Assembly: GCA_902574995.1 (NCBI GenBank)
Contig: CACGPP010000008.1
Span: 1 to 37,773, forward strand
DNA: 37,773 nucleotides
Source: an uncultured Alphaproteobacteria bacterium
GTDB lineage: Bacteria > Pseudomonadota > Alphaproteobacteria > HIMB59
Direction: 5' to 3'
The notes under the pieces were generated by a model. It was given only the letters and a program-made list of their open reading frames with translations. It was not told the origin of the DNA and did no database searches. The position numbers and the translations under genes were made by a program. Below are positions 1 through 8,275 of this stretch, piece by piece; within the stretch, counting starts at the first letter, position 1, and every line of letters begins with the position of its first letter.

Positions 1-1
1 T

Positions 2-619
2 AACCAATATATTGCTTTTATTGTAGATTTAAAAAAGGTTAGCATAGAGATAGCATCAGAATATTTACTAATGGCTGCTATAATGGTTTTTTTAAAATCC
101 AAATACCTAGTAAATAAAGACAAAGAAGAGGATGTTAAAAAAGTAACAAGATTTCTTACAAATCGATTAACGATATTAGAACTTGTAAATAAAAATAGTA
201 TTAAGTTATTCGAGCTTCCTAAATTCAAACAGGAATTCTTTCCAAATACACAAAAACATAAATTAAAAATTGAAAAAAACTTTGTAATTAAAGACAAGCT
301 CATTGATCTTTTAAAAGCTTATGCAAATATTCATAAAAGAAATCAACAATATACTTTAAAGTTTAGCTCTACTAAATTATTTACGATCAAGGATGGTCAA
401 AACGTAATTTCTAAGGAAATTCTATCTAACCAAGATTGGTTCACATTGAAGAGTTTACTACCTGATAATTTAAAATCGGATATTTTGAATAAATCATTTT
501 TTTCTAGCACATTTAATGCCAGCCTTCACATGGCAAAAGAAGATAAAAATGAAGAAAAAAAAATAGTAATTAAGCAATCATTGCCATTTTCTGATATATA
601 TTTAAAAAAAGATGAGTGA
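2..619 (+). CDS. scpA: Segregation and condensation protein A, 5' end outside window
   Basis: ScpA is the kleisin subunit of the bacterial SMC-ScpAB condensin complex, which bridges SMC heads and compacts and segregates the chromosome. The frame is open from base 2, so the gene starts left of the window and the ATG at 71 is internal. The visible N-terminal part reads as the conserved ScpA segment with the motif IEIASEYLLMAA followed by a run ending LKSKYLV, which matches the family's E-x-A-x-E-F-L-x-M-A-A pattern. About 205 residues are visible. The tail is poorly conserved and ends in a lysine-rich stretch. It overlaps scpB by 8 nt, which indicates coupled translation, and the neighbouring scpB confirms the call. 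Identification is from the motif and synteny. Confidence 0.88.
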   Translation, partial: NQYIAFIVDLKKVSIEIASEYLLMAAIMVFLKSKYLVNKDKEEDVKKVTRFLTNRLTILELVNKNSIKLFELPKFKQEFFPNTQKHKLKIEKNFVIKDKLIDLLKAYANIHKRNQQYTLKFSSTKLFTIKDGQNVISKEILSNQDWFTLKSLLPDNLKSDILNKSFFSSTFNASLHMAKEDKNEEKKIVIKQSLPFSDIYLKKDE

Positions 620-1262
620 AACTTCACAAAAAATTGAAGCTTTAATATTTGCATCAAGTAAGCCAGTTTCAGAAAATGAAATTAAAAAAAGATTGGATAT
701 TCATGAGGATATTTCTGAGGTCATGTCTAATTTAGAGACTGCTTATCAACATAGAGGTATAAATTTAAAAAAAATATCAAATAAGTGGATTTTCTTAACA
801 AACACAGAAGTCAGTGAGATCTTTCATGAAAAAAAAGAAATACAAAAGAGACTTTCAAAACAAGCAATAGAGACATTGGCTATAGTTGTTTATCATCAAC
901 CTATAACAAAATCAGAAATTGAAAGTATTAGAGGAGTTGTGATAGGGCAAGGAATATTTGATCAATTAATGGAGTTTGGCTGGATAGCACCAGGAGGTCG
1001 AAAAGAAGTTCCAGGTAGACCTATTCTTTGGGGTACTACTGAAGACTTCCTTTTACATTTTGGTTTAGGCACACTAGATAATCTTCCTGGAATAGAGGAA
1101 ATGAAAAACTCTGGAATATTGGATGAAAATTTTGCTTCAATGAATATCCAAGAGGTTTCAGATGATCTAAATAAGGATGAAGCCTTCATAGATGATGACG
1201 ATCAAGCAGAAACTCTTGATGAGTTTTCAAAAAGTCAATTAACGCAAAATAATGATACTTGA
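612..1262 (+). CDS. scpB: Segregation and condensation protein B
   Basis: ScpB dimerises and binds ScpA in the SMC condensin complex in the cytoplasm. The 216-residue product begins with the typical KIEALIFASSKPVSENEI winged-helix opening. It contains the family motif LAIVVYHQPITKSEIESIRG near residues 91-108 and the second winged-helix signature ending in GRPILWGTTEDFLLHFGL near residues 134-151. The acidic C-terminal tail (about residues 180-216) looks disordered, as is common in alphaproteobacterial ScpB. The ATG at 612 lies inside the scpA 3' end, and its own 3' end overlaps the next gene by 11 nt, so scpA, scpB and the ABC ATPase probably share one mRNA. Confidence 0.94.
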   Translation: MSETSQKIEALIFASSKPVSENEIKKRLDIHEDISEVMSNLETAYQHRGINLKKISNKWIFLTNTEVSEIFHEKKEIQKRLSKQAIETLAIVVYHQPITKSEIESIRGVVIGQGIFDQLMEFGWIAPGGRKEVPGRPILWGTTEDFLLHFGLGTLDNLPGIEEMKNSGILDENFASMNIQEVSDDLNKDEAFIDDDDQAETLDEFSKSQLTQNNDT

Positions 1263-2298
1263 TGTGAGAGATCTTCACCATTCTTTCGGTGAGATAAATG
1301 CTATAAATAAACTTAGTTTTTCAATAGAGCATAACTCGATTGTTTCCATTTTGGGTCCCTCCGGCTGTGGAAAAACTACTTTAATTCGATTAATAGCTGG
1401 TTTGGAAGAAATTCAAAAGGGGCAAATATCTTTTGAGGGTAAATTAGTCGCAAATGAAAAATTTAATACTCCCCCAGAGCAAAGATCAATCTCTTACGTG
1501 TTTCAAGACTTTGCATTATTTCCTCATATGAACGTAAAAGAAAATATTAGTTTTGCAGCAAGCACTAATGTGAATAAAAAACAGTTGATTGAACAAGTAA
1601 TACAATTAGCGAAAGTTGAAAATTTTCTTGATAAATATCCTCATGCTCTTAGTGGAGGAGAACAGCAAAGAGTAGCATTAGCAAGGTCAATAGCTGTTCA
1701 ACCACGTCTATTACTATTAGATGAACCTTTTTCTGATTTAGATACTAATTTAAAAAAGGAAATTATTGATGACACACTGCACTTAATCAATAGCTTGGAC
1801 TCCTCTGCTATTGTAGTAACACACAATGCCGAAGAGGCTATGTTTCTTAGCAATGTCATTATTGTAATGGAAAAGGGAAGAATAGTTCAGATAGGAAAAC
1901 CTCGTGAAATATACTTTAATCCTTCTAATGTTTATGTTGCCTCTTTGTTTGGAGAGGTTAATATTTTTAAGACAAAGATTTTAAATAATAAATGCGAAAC
2001 CCCTTTAGGTATACTAGATACAAAAGACTTTAAAGATAACCAACAAGTAAATGTAGTAGTTAGACCTGAGGCTATTAAATTGAATGTTGAAAAGTCTCCT
2101 TTGACAAGTCCTAACTCAGGAGTTGTTGTTGACTCTAAATTTCTTGGAAATAGCGCTATGATTCATATGACAGTGAATGATAGCAATAATAAAAAACACC
2201 ACATACATAGCAAGTTAATTGGAGAGTTTTTACCTGCTCCTGCTAGTTCAGTTTCTTTTTCACTAGATCTAAACCACGTATTTATTTTTCCTAGATAA
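1252..2298 (+). CDS. FbpC/PotA-type ABC transporter ATP-binding protein, orphan
   Basis: This is an ATPase subunit of an importer of the iron(III)/sulfate/spermidine/sugar class. Over its 348 residues it shows Walker A GPSGCGKT (35-42), a Q-loop glutamine at about 85, signature LSGGEQ (133-138), Walker B LLLLDEP (153-159) and the switch His191. A C-terminal regulatory region (about 235-348) contains the VVRPEAIKL motif of the TOBE domain. Overall pattern and length fit FbpC (ferric iron), but the substrate cannot be read from the ATPase alone. No permease or binding-protein gene is adjacent. It overlaps the scpB end by 11 nt and precedes tatA by 28 nt. Its position between scpB and tatA is unusual for the otherwise conserved scpAB-tatABC order. 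Confidence 0.85.
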   Translation: MILDVRDLHHSFGEINAINKLSFSIEHNSIVSILGPSGCGKTTLIRLIAGLEEIQKGQISFEGKLVANEKFNTPPEQRSISYVFQDFALFPHMNVKENISFAASTNVNKKQLIEQVIQLAKVENFLDKYPHALSGGEQQRVALARSIAVQPRLLLLDEPFSDLDTNLKKEIIDDTLHLINSLDSSAIVVTHNAEEAMFLSNVIIVMEKGRIVQIGKPREIYFNPSNVYVASLFGEVNIFKTKILNNKCETPLGILDTKDFKDNQQVNVVVRPEAIKLNVEKSPLTSPNSGVVVDSKFLGNSAMIHMTVNDSNNKKHHIHSKLIGEFLPAPASSVSFSLDLNHVFIFPR

Positions 2299-2326
2299 GA
2301 CATTAATTATGTAGTAGATTACAAAA

Positions 2327-2521
2327 ATGGGTACATTTAGCATATGGCATTGGATAATTGTTTTAATTATCGTTCTTTTATTATTTGGAAAAGGTAAAAT
2401 ACCATCTTTAATGGCAGATATGGCAAAAGGAATTAAGTCTTTCAAGAGCAACATGGCTGAAGATGAAAAACCTGCTAACCCAGATCAAGACAATAAAGAC
2501 AATCAAAATAAGGACCAGTAA
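2327..2521 (+). CDS. tatA: Sec-independent protein translocase subunit TatA
   Basis: TatA forms the size-variable channel element of the twin-arginine system, which exports folded proteins across the inner membrane. The 64-residue protein has one N-terminal transmembrane helix (about residues 6-20). The Phe-Gly hinge ([10 protein letters not shown], about 18-27) follows, then an amphipathic helix with GIKSFKSNM and a polar, acidic C-terminus, exactly the TatA/E layout. The TAA stop shares its last base with the tatB ATG, so the two are translationally coupled. TatA is distinguished from TatB by the FG hinge and short length. Confidence 0.95.
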   Translation: MGTFSIWHWIIVLIIVLLLFGKGKIPSLMADMAKGIKSFKSNMAEDEKPANPDQDNKDNQNKDQ

Positions 2522-2823
2522 TGTTTTCTTTAGGTTGGATGGAGATATCCATCATCCTAATCATAACTGTAATAGTCGTAGGACCTAAGGAAATACCAAC
2601 TATTATTAAATTTATTAAAGGAATAACCTCAGGCCTAGGAAAAATTTCTAGAGAGTTTAAATCTACTGTAAATGAGATATCTCATTTAGAGGAGGTGAAA
2701 GATATTAAAAAGGATATTTTAGATACAAAAGAGTCAATTATAAAAGAAGGAAAAGAATTAGACGAATTTATTGAAAAAAGTAATGATGAAATAATGAAAG
2801 GCGAAAAAAATGACCGAAGTTGA
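2521..2823 (+). CDS. tatB: Sec-independent protein translocase subunit TatB
   Basis: TatB works with TatC as the receptor for twin-arginine signal peptides at the inner membrane. The 100-residue product opens with [26 protein letters not shown]. This is a single membrane helix ending in the Gly-Pro hinge that separates TatB from the Phe-Gly of TatA. It continues with a charged amphipathic region and a long Lys/Glu-rich helix likely to be coiled. The start overlaps the tatA stop by 1 nt and the 3' end overlaps tatC by 14 nt, supporting a tightly coupled tatABC operon. Confidence 0.94.
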   Translation: MFSLGWMEISIILIITVIVVGPKEIPTIIKFIKGITSGLGKISREFKSTVNEISHLEEVKDIKKDILDTKESIIKEGKELDEFIEKSNDEIMKGEKNDRS

Positions 2824-3571
2824 AAGTTCAATGAATTTCTTCGATCATATAAAGGAACTAAGACAAAAACTAATTTATGTCATAATTTTTTTCATTATTG
2901 CATTTATATTTTCTTTTTATTTTTCTCAATCAATATTTGAATTCCTTGCTAAACCGCTAACTTCAATCTTAGGAGATGGCAATGGATTAATTTATACAGC
3001 TCTTCAAGAGGCTTTTTTAACAAACGTTAAAGTTGCTTTTTTTACAGCTGCTTTTATTTCATTCCCTTTTTTTACTATTCAGATTTGGTCTTTTGTATCC
3101 CCAGGATTACTTAAAAAAGAAAAACAAATTTCATTACCAACTTTAATTGCTATCCCATTTTTGTTTATTTTAGGTGCCGCTGTTGTCTATTACGTAATAT
3201 CACCCATAGCTTGGAAGTTTTTTTTAAGTTTTCAAACCTCACAAGCGGACGGTATCAATATTACTCTTCAAGCAAAAATGAATGAATATTTGTCACTTAT
3301 GATGACATTTATTTTTGCTTTTGGACTTGCTTTTCAATTACCTGTTATTTTACTTTTACTTGTTAAATTTGGTGTGCTCACTATAAGTCAATTAATTTCA
3401 TTCAGAAAGTATGCAATTGTTTTGTCATTTGTATTTGCTGCAATAGTTACACCACCTGATCCATTTTCACAAATTTCTCTAGCGTTACCTATAATAATTT
3501 TGTATGAAATATCTATCTTTGTATCTAAATTTATGGCTAAGCGACAGATTAATAAGGATGAGAATAATTAA
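2810..3571 (+). CDS. tatC: Sec-independent protein translocase subunit TatC
   Basis: TatC is the polytopic inner-membrane core of the Tat translocase and recognises the twin-arginine motif. The 253-residue product begins with the diagnostic SSMNFFDHIKELRQKLIY (family pattern HLxELRxRL). It contains the conserved FSFPFFTIQIWSFVSPGL-like block near residues 84-100, with P-x-F-x-x-Q-x-W-x-F-x-x-P-G-L. Six hydrophobic segments are recognisable, including the late one with VTPPDPFSQ. It overlaps tatB by 14 nt, and serS follows after 11 nt. Tat export therefore appears intact, although no obvious Tat substrate is encoded in this window. Confidence 0.95.
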   Translation: MTEVESSMNFFDHIKELRQKLIYVIIFFIIAFIFSFYFSQSIFEFLAKPLTSILGDGNGLIYTALQEAFLTNVKVAFFTAAFISFPFFTIQIWSFVSPGLLKKEKQISLPTLIAIPFLFILGAAVVYYVISPIAWKFFLSFQTSQADGINITLQAKMNEYLSLMMTFIFAFGLAFQLPVILLLLVKFGVLTISQLISFRKYAIVLSFVFAAIVTPPDPFSQISLALPIIILYEISIFVSKFMAKRQINKDENN

Positions 3572-3582
3572 TAGAAATTGTC

Positions 3583-4842
3583 ATGCATGATATTACTTTT
3601 ATAAGAGAAAATCCTGAATTATTTGATGAATTGTTAAAAAAGAGATTTATTGATCCAAAATCAAATGAAATTATATCTCTTGATAAGAAAAAAAGAGACA
3701 TTTTAACTAAATCTCAAGAATTAAGAGCAGAGAGAAAGAATTTATCATCTTCTTTTGCAAATCTTAACGACAGTGATAAAGCTGATTTACAAAAAAAGGT
3801 ACAATTAATTAAAAACAAGATAGATGAACTAGAAAACGATATTTCAATAATAGATGAGCAATTAAAAAATAATTTATCTAGTCTGCCAAACCTCCCACAT
3901 AAAGATGTACCTGTGGGAAAAGATGAAACCTCAAACAAATTAATAAAACAAGTCGGAAAAATTCCTTCATTTAGTTTTACACCGAAATCCCACTATGAAC
4001 TTGGAGAGAATTTAGAAATGATTGATTTTGAGCAAGCTGGAAAAGTGTCAGGTACAAGGTTTGTATATTTAAAGAAAAAGATAGCTCAATTAGAAAGAGC
4101 TATAGCTAATTTTATGTTGGATAAACACACAAATGAATTTGATTACACAGAAATTAATCCACCTAATTTAGTTAGAGATGCTGCAGCTTATGGAACAGGG
4201 CAATTGCCAAAATTTTCAGAAGATTTATTTAAAACTAACACAAATCATTGGTTGATACCAACTGCTGAGGTACCTTTGACTAATTTAGTATTAGATGCAA
4301 TCGTATCTGATAAAAATTTGCCCCTGAGGTACACAGCTTGGACACCATGTTACAGATCTGAAGCTGGAGCAGCTGGAAGAGATACAAGGGGAATGATAAG
4401 ACAACATCAATTTTCTAAAGTCGAATTAGTAAGCATAACTAAAGAGGATGAATCAGAAAAAGAGTTGGAAAGAATGTTAAATTGTGCAACTTCTATTTTA
4501 GATGATTTAAAAATTCCTTATCAAATTATTTTATTATCCTCTGGTGATATGGGCTTTTCAGCAGAAAAAACTTATGATATTGAAGTGTGGTTACCTGGTG
4601 AGGGAAAATATAGAGAGATATCTTCCTGCAGTAATTGTAATTCTTTTCAAGCTAGGAGAATGAATGCTCGTTATAAAGACTTAGATCAAAATAAATTTGT
4701 TCACACCTTAAATGGATCTGGTTTAGCGGTTGGGAGAACATTAATTGCAATTTTGGAAAACTATCAAAATGAGGATGGCAGTATTAGTATTCCACAGGTC
4801 CTGAAACCATACATGGGGAATTTAGATAAAATCTCTAAATAA
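3583..4842 (+). CDS. serS: Seryl-tRNA synthetase
   Basis: This class II aminoacyl-tRNA synthetase charges tRNA-Ser in the cytoplasm. The 419-residue product has the N-terminal tRNA-binding coiled-coil arm (about residues 1-110, opening MHDITFIRENPELF). The catalytic core follows. It carries the motif 2 region YRSEAGAAGRDTRGMIRQHQF (about 261-281), the serine-site TAEVPL near 227, the ISSCSNC stretch (about 346-352) and motif 3 with NGSGLAVGRTLIAILENYQ (about 378-396). Length is normal. The ATG at 3583 gives the family N-terminus directly. It follows tatC by 11 nt, the usual alphaproteobacterial order. Its 3' end overlaps the convergent ATPase gene by 8 nt. Confidence 0.97.
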   Translation: MHDITFIRENPELFDELLKKRFIDPKSNEIISLDKKKRDILTKSQELRAERKNLSSSFANLNDSDKADLQKKVQLIKNKIDELENDISIIDEQLKNNLSSLPNLPHKDVPVGKDETSNKLIKQVGKIPSFSFTPKSHYELGENLEMIDFEQAGKVSGTRFVYLKKKIAQLERAIANFMLDKHTNEFDYTEINPPNLVRDAAAYGTGQLPKFSEDLFKTNTNHWLIPTAEVPLTNLVLDAIVSDKNLPLRYTAWTPCYRSEAGAAGRDTRGMIRQHQFSKVELVSITKEDESEKELERMLNCATSILDDLKIPYQIILLSSGDMGFSAEKTYDIEVWLPGEGKYREISSCSNCNSFQARRMNARYKDLDQNKFVHTLNGSGLAVGRTLIAILENYQNEDGSISIPQVLKPYMGNLDKISK

Positions 4843-5593
4843 TTATATTCTTACTAGAACAATAATATTTAAAAAATTGGTAAGCAGACCTACCTGTTCT
4901 ATTTCCTCTTGAAAAGATCCATTTGAGTGCACTATTTTCAATCTCATTATCAAATTCTATTTTATAAAATTTACAATAATTTTTAATTATTAAGATAAAG
5001 TCTTTCTTACTTAAGTTATGAAAACTAATCCATAATCCAAATCGATCAGATAAAGATAATTTTTCTTCAATCCCCTCATCTTGAGATATAGCAGATGATC
5101 TCTCATTATCTAACATATCTCTCTTCATTAAATGCCTTCTGTTACTTGTGACATATACTAGAAATTCGTAGTTTGAGTTGTAAAAAGATCCTTCAAGAAA
5201 CGATTTAAATTGAATATATCTTCTATCGTTTTGTTCAAATGATAGATCGTCAATAAATATTATGATTTTTTTGTCGAACTTATAATTTAAAAAAATATTT
5301 GGTAAATCTGATAAATCTTCACTATTAATTTCTAATGTTTCAAATTTATCATATTTATGAGCATAATTTTTTAATATACCTCTTATAATACTACTTTTGC
5401 CACTACCACGTACACCCCATAAAAGACCATGATTAAAAGCTAAACCCTCTAAAAAGTTTTTTGTATTTTCCTCTATTTTTTTTATTTGTTGATCAACACC
5501 ATACAAAAGCTTTAAATCAAGGACTTTATTGAATGGTATTTTATCTAAAGAATTTTTTGATCTATTCCAGCACAGTAAATATTTATTTTTCAA
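4835..5593 (-). CDS. DUF815-family AAA+ ATPase
   Basis: This is a 252-residue P-loop ATPase of the DUF815 (AAA_PrkA-like, uncharacterised) family. Walker A is at residues 60-68 (GVRGSGKSS) and Walker B at about 110-116 (IIIFIDD) followed by LSFEQNDRRYIQFKSFLEGS. The YVTSNRRHLMKRD stretch is the family's sensor-like block. These motifs are the hallmark of DUF815 proteins, whose molecular role is not established. The gene sits divergently upstream of yajC-secDF, a linkage I recall from other Alphaproteobacteria. This hints at, but does not prove, a link to the Sec accessory genes. The 3' end overlaps serS by 8 nt on the opposite strand. Confidence 0.86.
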   Translation of the reverse strand: MKNKYLLCWNRSKNSLDKIPFNKVLDLKLLYGVDQQIKKIEENTKNFLEGLAFNHGLLWGVRGSGKSSIIRGILKNYAHKYDKFETLEINSEDLSDLPNIFLNYKFDKKIIIFIDDLSFEQNDRRYIQFKSFLEGSFYNSNYEFLVYVTSNRRHLMKRDMLDNERSSAISQDEGIEEKLSLSDRFGLWISFHNLSKKDFILIIKNYCKFYKIEFDNEIENSALKWIFSRGNRTGRSAYQFFKYYCSSKNIII

Positions 5594-5662
5594 TTTTATG
5601 TTGACTTCATTGATGATTGTGAGATTTTAGTGCTTATTTTATTAATTTAAAGGATTTAAATC
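5594..5662. promoter_or_regulatory. Divergent promoter region between DUF815 ATPase and yajC
   Basis: These 69 nt separate two divergent genes and must hold promoters for both. A TTGACT (5601-5606) resembles a plus-strand -35, but no good -10 hexamer lies 16-18 nt downstream, so no exact promoter is assigned. A ribosome-binding site AGGA (5651-5654) lies 8 nt before the yajC ATG and supports that start. Confidence 0.45.
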
Positions 5663-5926
5663 ATGGAACAACTTGCAGGAATTCTACCACTTATATTAAT
5701 TTTTGTCGTTTTCTACTTCTTACTTATTAGGCCCCAACAAAAGAAATTAAAAGATCACAAAAATATGATTGCAAATTTAAAAAAAGGTGATCGAGTTGTG
5801 ACCCAAGGCGGAATTATAGGCAACATCCATTATGTAAATGATGATGGTACTCTCTCTGTAGAAATAGCAGATAACGTACAAGTCAAAGTAGCTAAGGGTA
5901 TGATAGCAGATATAGCAGCTAAATAG
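5663..5926 (+). CDS. yajC: Preprotein translocase subunit YajC
   Basis: YajC is the small inner-membrane protein that associates with SecDF and SecYEG. The 87-residue product has one N-terminal membrane helix (about residues 5-22) ending in YFLLIRPQQKKLKDH, the classic YajC signature. A small soluble domain follows with GDRVVTQGGIIGNIHYV (about 43-59). The ATG is preceded by an AGGA ribosome-binding site. secD follows after 22 nt, giving the common yajC-secD-secF order. Confidence 0.96.
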   Translation: MEQLAGILPLILIFVVFYFLLIRPQQKKLKDHKNMIANLKKGDRVVTQGGIIGNIHYVNDDGTLSVEIADNVQVKVAKGMIADIAAK

Positions 5927-5948
5927 CTTAATAAACTAAAATAACATA

Positions 5949-7406
5949 ATGATTATTTTTAAACAGTGGAGATTATGGGTATCTTTATTACTGTTAATAG
6001 GAAGCTATATCTTTATTAAACCTAATTTTGAAAGTCAAACATCTGATAGCAAAATTAATTTTGGATTAGATATTCAGGGAGGGTTTTCATATTTATTAGA
6101 ATTAAATGAAGAAGAATATCTTAACAATCTTTTAGTTAAAACATCTCAATATATTGAAAATACTTATTCTATTTCATCTGATATAGATAATGGAGAAATT
6201 GTAATATCTAAAAACCAAAATTTAGATGCTCTTACAAATATTGTTATACAAAATTTAGGTTTAGAAATTAATGAAAAATCAGATAAGGAAAATAGTTATA
6301 TTTTTTCTAAACAAAGTTTTAATAAATCATTGTCAGATATGACTTTAAATGCAGTTGAAATTGTAAGGTCAAGAGTTGATTTTCTTGGTAATAAAGAATT
6401 ATCTATACAAAAAGTAGGTTTAAATAAAATTTTATTAGAAATACCTGGTGATTTAGATAATAACGTCAAAGAAGTAATCTCTAAAACAGCTAAATTAACA
6501 TTGCACCTAGAAAAAAATAATATAGTTGGTTCTAAGACTTTTATAAATGAAGAAACAGGTGAGCAAGTTAGAGTTCAAGAAATTCCAAATATAACTGGTG
6601 ATTTTATTCAAGATGCGTCACTTCAATATAATCAAAATGAACCAGTCGTTGCTTTTTCTTTTAATAAAGAAGGTTCAGATCTTTTTGCGAAAATGACATC
6701 TGAAAATGTTGGTTCTAGATTTGCAATAGTTCTTGACGGTTCTTTAATTACTGCTCCCGTTATAAGAGAGTCAATTACTGGCGGTAGTGGTCAAATATCT
6801 GGTGGTTTTACAAATGAAACCGCTAATAATCTTGCAATCATTTTAAAGTCTGGATCTTTACCAACTCAAATAAAAATAATTCAAGAAAAACAAATAGGCC
6901 CGACTCTTGGACAAGAAGGCGTAGAGAAGGGAGTGATAGCATCAATAATAGCTCTTATAGCTATTACTCTTTTTATGATTATTTATTATAAAATTTCAGG
7001 ATTTTTTACAGTTATCACAATTATTAGTTGTCTGTCTTTACTTTTTGCAATGATGTCCTTATTAAACACAACATTAACTCTACCTGGTGTTATTGGAATA
7101 GTATTAACAATAGGAATGTGTGTAGATGCAAATGTTTTAATATTTGAAAGAATTCGAGAAAATTTTAAACATAATATCGAAGATCCTAAAAATCATGGTT
7201 TCAATTCTGCCTATGTAACTATTCTTGACTCTAATTTAACAACATTATTCGCAGCTATTTTTTTATTTGCTTTTGGTTTTGGGCCTATTAGAGGTTTTTC
7301 AATTTCTTTAATTATTGGAATTATATCCTCTCTAATAGTTACTTACATAATACTAAAATTATTTATTAATATAACTTCAATAAAATACCTTGGACTTCAA
7401 AGATGA
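5949..7406 (+). CDS. secD: Protein translocase subunit SecD
   Basis: SecD with SecF forms an RND-type, proton-driven complex that helps pull secreted proteins to the periplasmic side. The 485-residue product has an N-terminal membrane helix and the motif GLDIQGGFSYLLEL (about 39-52). A large periplasmic domain is followed by a C-terminal bundle of membrane helices bearing GVIGIVLTIGMCVDANVLIFERIRE, the conserved SecD helix with the functional Asp. Length is shorter than in E. coli but normal for Alphaproteobacteria. Its TGA overlaps the secF ATG by 4 nt, so the pair is translationally coupled. Confidence 0.95.
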   Translation: MIIFKQWRLWVSLLLLIGSYIFIKPNFESQTSDSKINFGLDIQGGFSYLLELNEEEYLNNLLVKTSQYIENTYSISSDIDNGEIVISKNQNLDALTNIVIQNLGLEINEKSDKENSYIFSKQSFNKSLSDMTLNAVEIVRSRVDFLGNKELSIQKVGLNKILLEIPGDLDNNVKEVISKTAKLTLHLEKNNIVGSKTFINEETGEQVRVQEIPNITGDFIQDASLQYNQNEPVVAFSFNKEGSDLFAKMTSENVGSRFAIVLDGSLITAPVIRESITGGSGQISGGFTNETANNLAIILKSGSLPTQIKIIQEKQIGPTLGQEGVEKGVIASIIALIAITLFMIIYYKISGFFTVITIISCLSLLFAMMSLLNTTLTLPGVIGIVLTIGMCVDANVLIFERIRENFKHNIEDPKNHGFNSAYVTILDSNLTTLFAAIFLFAFGFGPIRGFSISLIIGIISSLIVTYIILKLFINITSIKYLGLQR

Positions 7407-8275
7407 TTAATTTTTACTCTTTTAAAAATAAATCTTATTTAGTCTCCCTTACTCTTATAATACTAACAATTATTATTATTTTTTTTAAAGGATTGAATTT
7501 AGGAATTGATTTTAAAGGTGGATTGAACTTTGAGGTAAAATCAAACTTAACAACTAATCAGCTTAATGAATACTTTGATTTTATAGACTCTGACAGAGAA
7601 GTCTTAATTAAAAGAGAGGTTGGCAGTGATGTTTTCAGTATCAGAATAGAGTCAGGTGATAATAATCCTGTTTTTATTGAAGAAATAAAAAATCTAATTG
7701 ATCAAAACCCGGATATTGAAATATTACTCTCTGAGTATATAGAACCAACTTTTAGTGAAGAACTTATAAAAAATTCTATTTATGCTTTAGCATCTTCTTT
7801 GTTGGTAATAGCTGTTTATGTTTGGATAAGGTTTGATTGGCAGTTTGCAGCATCAGGTATATTCGCATTATTACATGACGTTTTTGTAGCTATAGGCTTT
7901 ATGTCATTATTTAATATTGAATTTAATTTAACAATGATTGCAGCTTTGCTACTAATTGCAGGTTACAGCATAAACGATACTATAGTTCTATTTGATCGAC
8001 TTAGAAGTTTAACTTCAAACGAGGAAAATAAAGATAATTTTGAAACTAATGTTAACAACTCAATTAAATTAAATCTTCGAAGAACTATATTGACAAGTTT
8101 CACAACTATTTTGGCATTATTATGTCTAGTTTTTCTTGCACCTGTCAATTTAACTGAAATGCCAATAGTTTTTATTTTTGGGGTTTTGATTGGAACTTTT
8201 TCCTCTTTATTTCTTGTGCTTGGAATAGTGGGGGATTTAAATTATGAAGCAGTGCTTAAAGCAAGAGACTCTTGA
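7403..8275 (+). CDS. secF: Protein translocase subunit SecF
   Basis: SecF is the partner of SecD in the inner membrane. The 290-residue product shows an N-terminal helix, then LGIDFKGGLNFEV (about 30-42). Five further membrane segments include AGYSINDTIVLFDRLR (about 187-202), the SecF version of the conserved proton-path helix, and TSFTTILALLCLVFLA. It overlaps secD by 4 nt. The 3' end overlaps the convergent uvrA by 34 nt, a long antisense overlap for two housekeeping genes. Confidence 0.95.
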   Translation: MINFYSFKNKSYLVSLTLIILTIIIIFFKGLNLGIDFKGGLNFEVKSNLTTNQLNEYFDFIDSDREVLIKREVGSDVFSIRIESGDNNPVFIEEIKNLIDQNPDIEILLSEYIEPTFSEELIKNSIYALASSLLVIAVYVWIRFDWQFAASGIFALLHDVFVAIGFMSLFNIEFNLTMIAALLLIAGYSINDTIVLFDRLRSLTSNEENKDNFETNVNNSIKLNLRRTILTSFTTILALLCLVFLAPVNLTEMPIVFIFGVLIGTFSSLFLVLGIVGDLNYEAVLKARDS

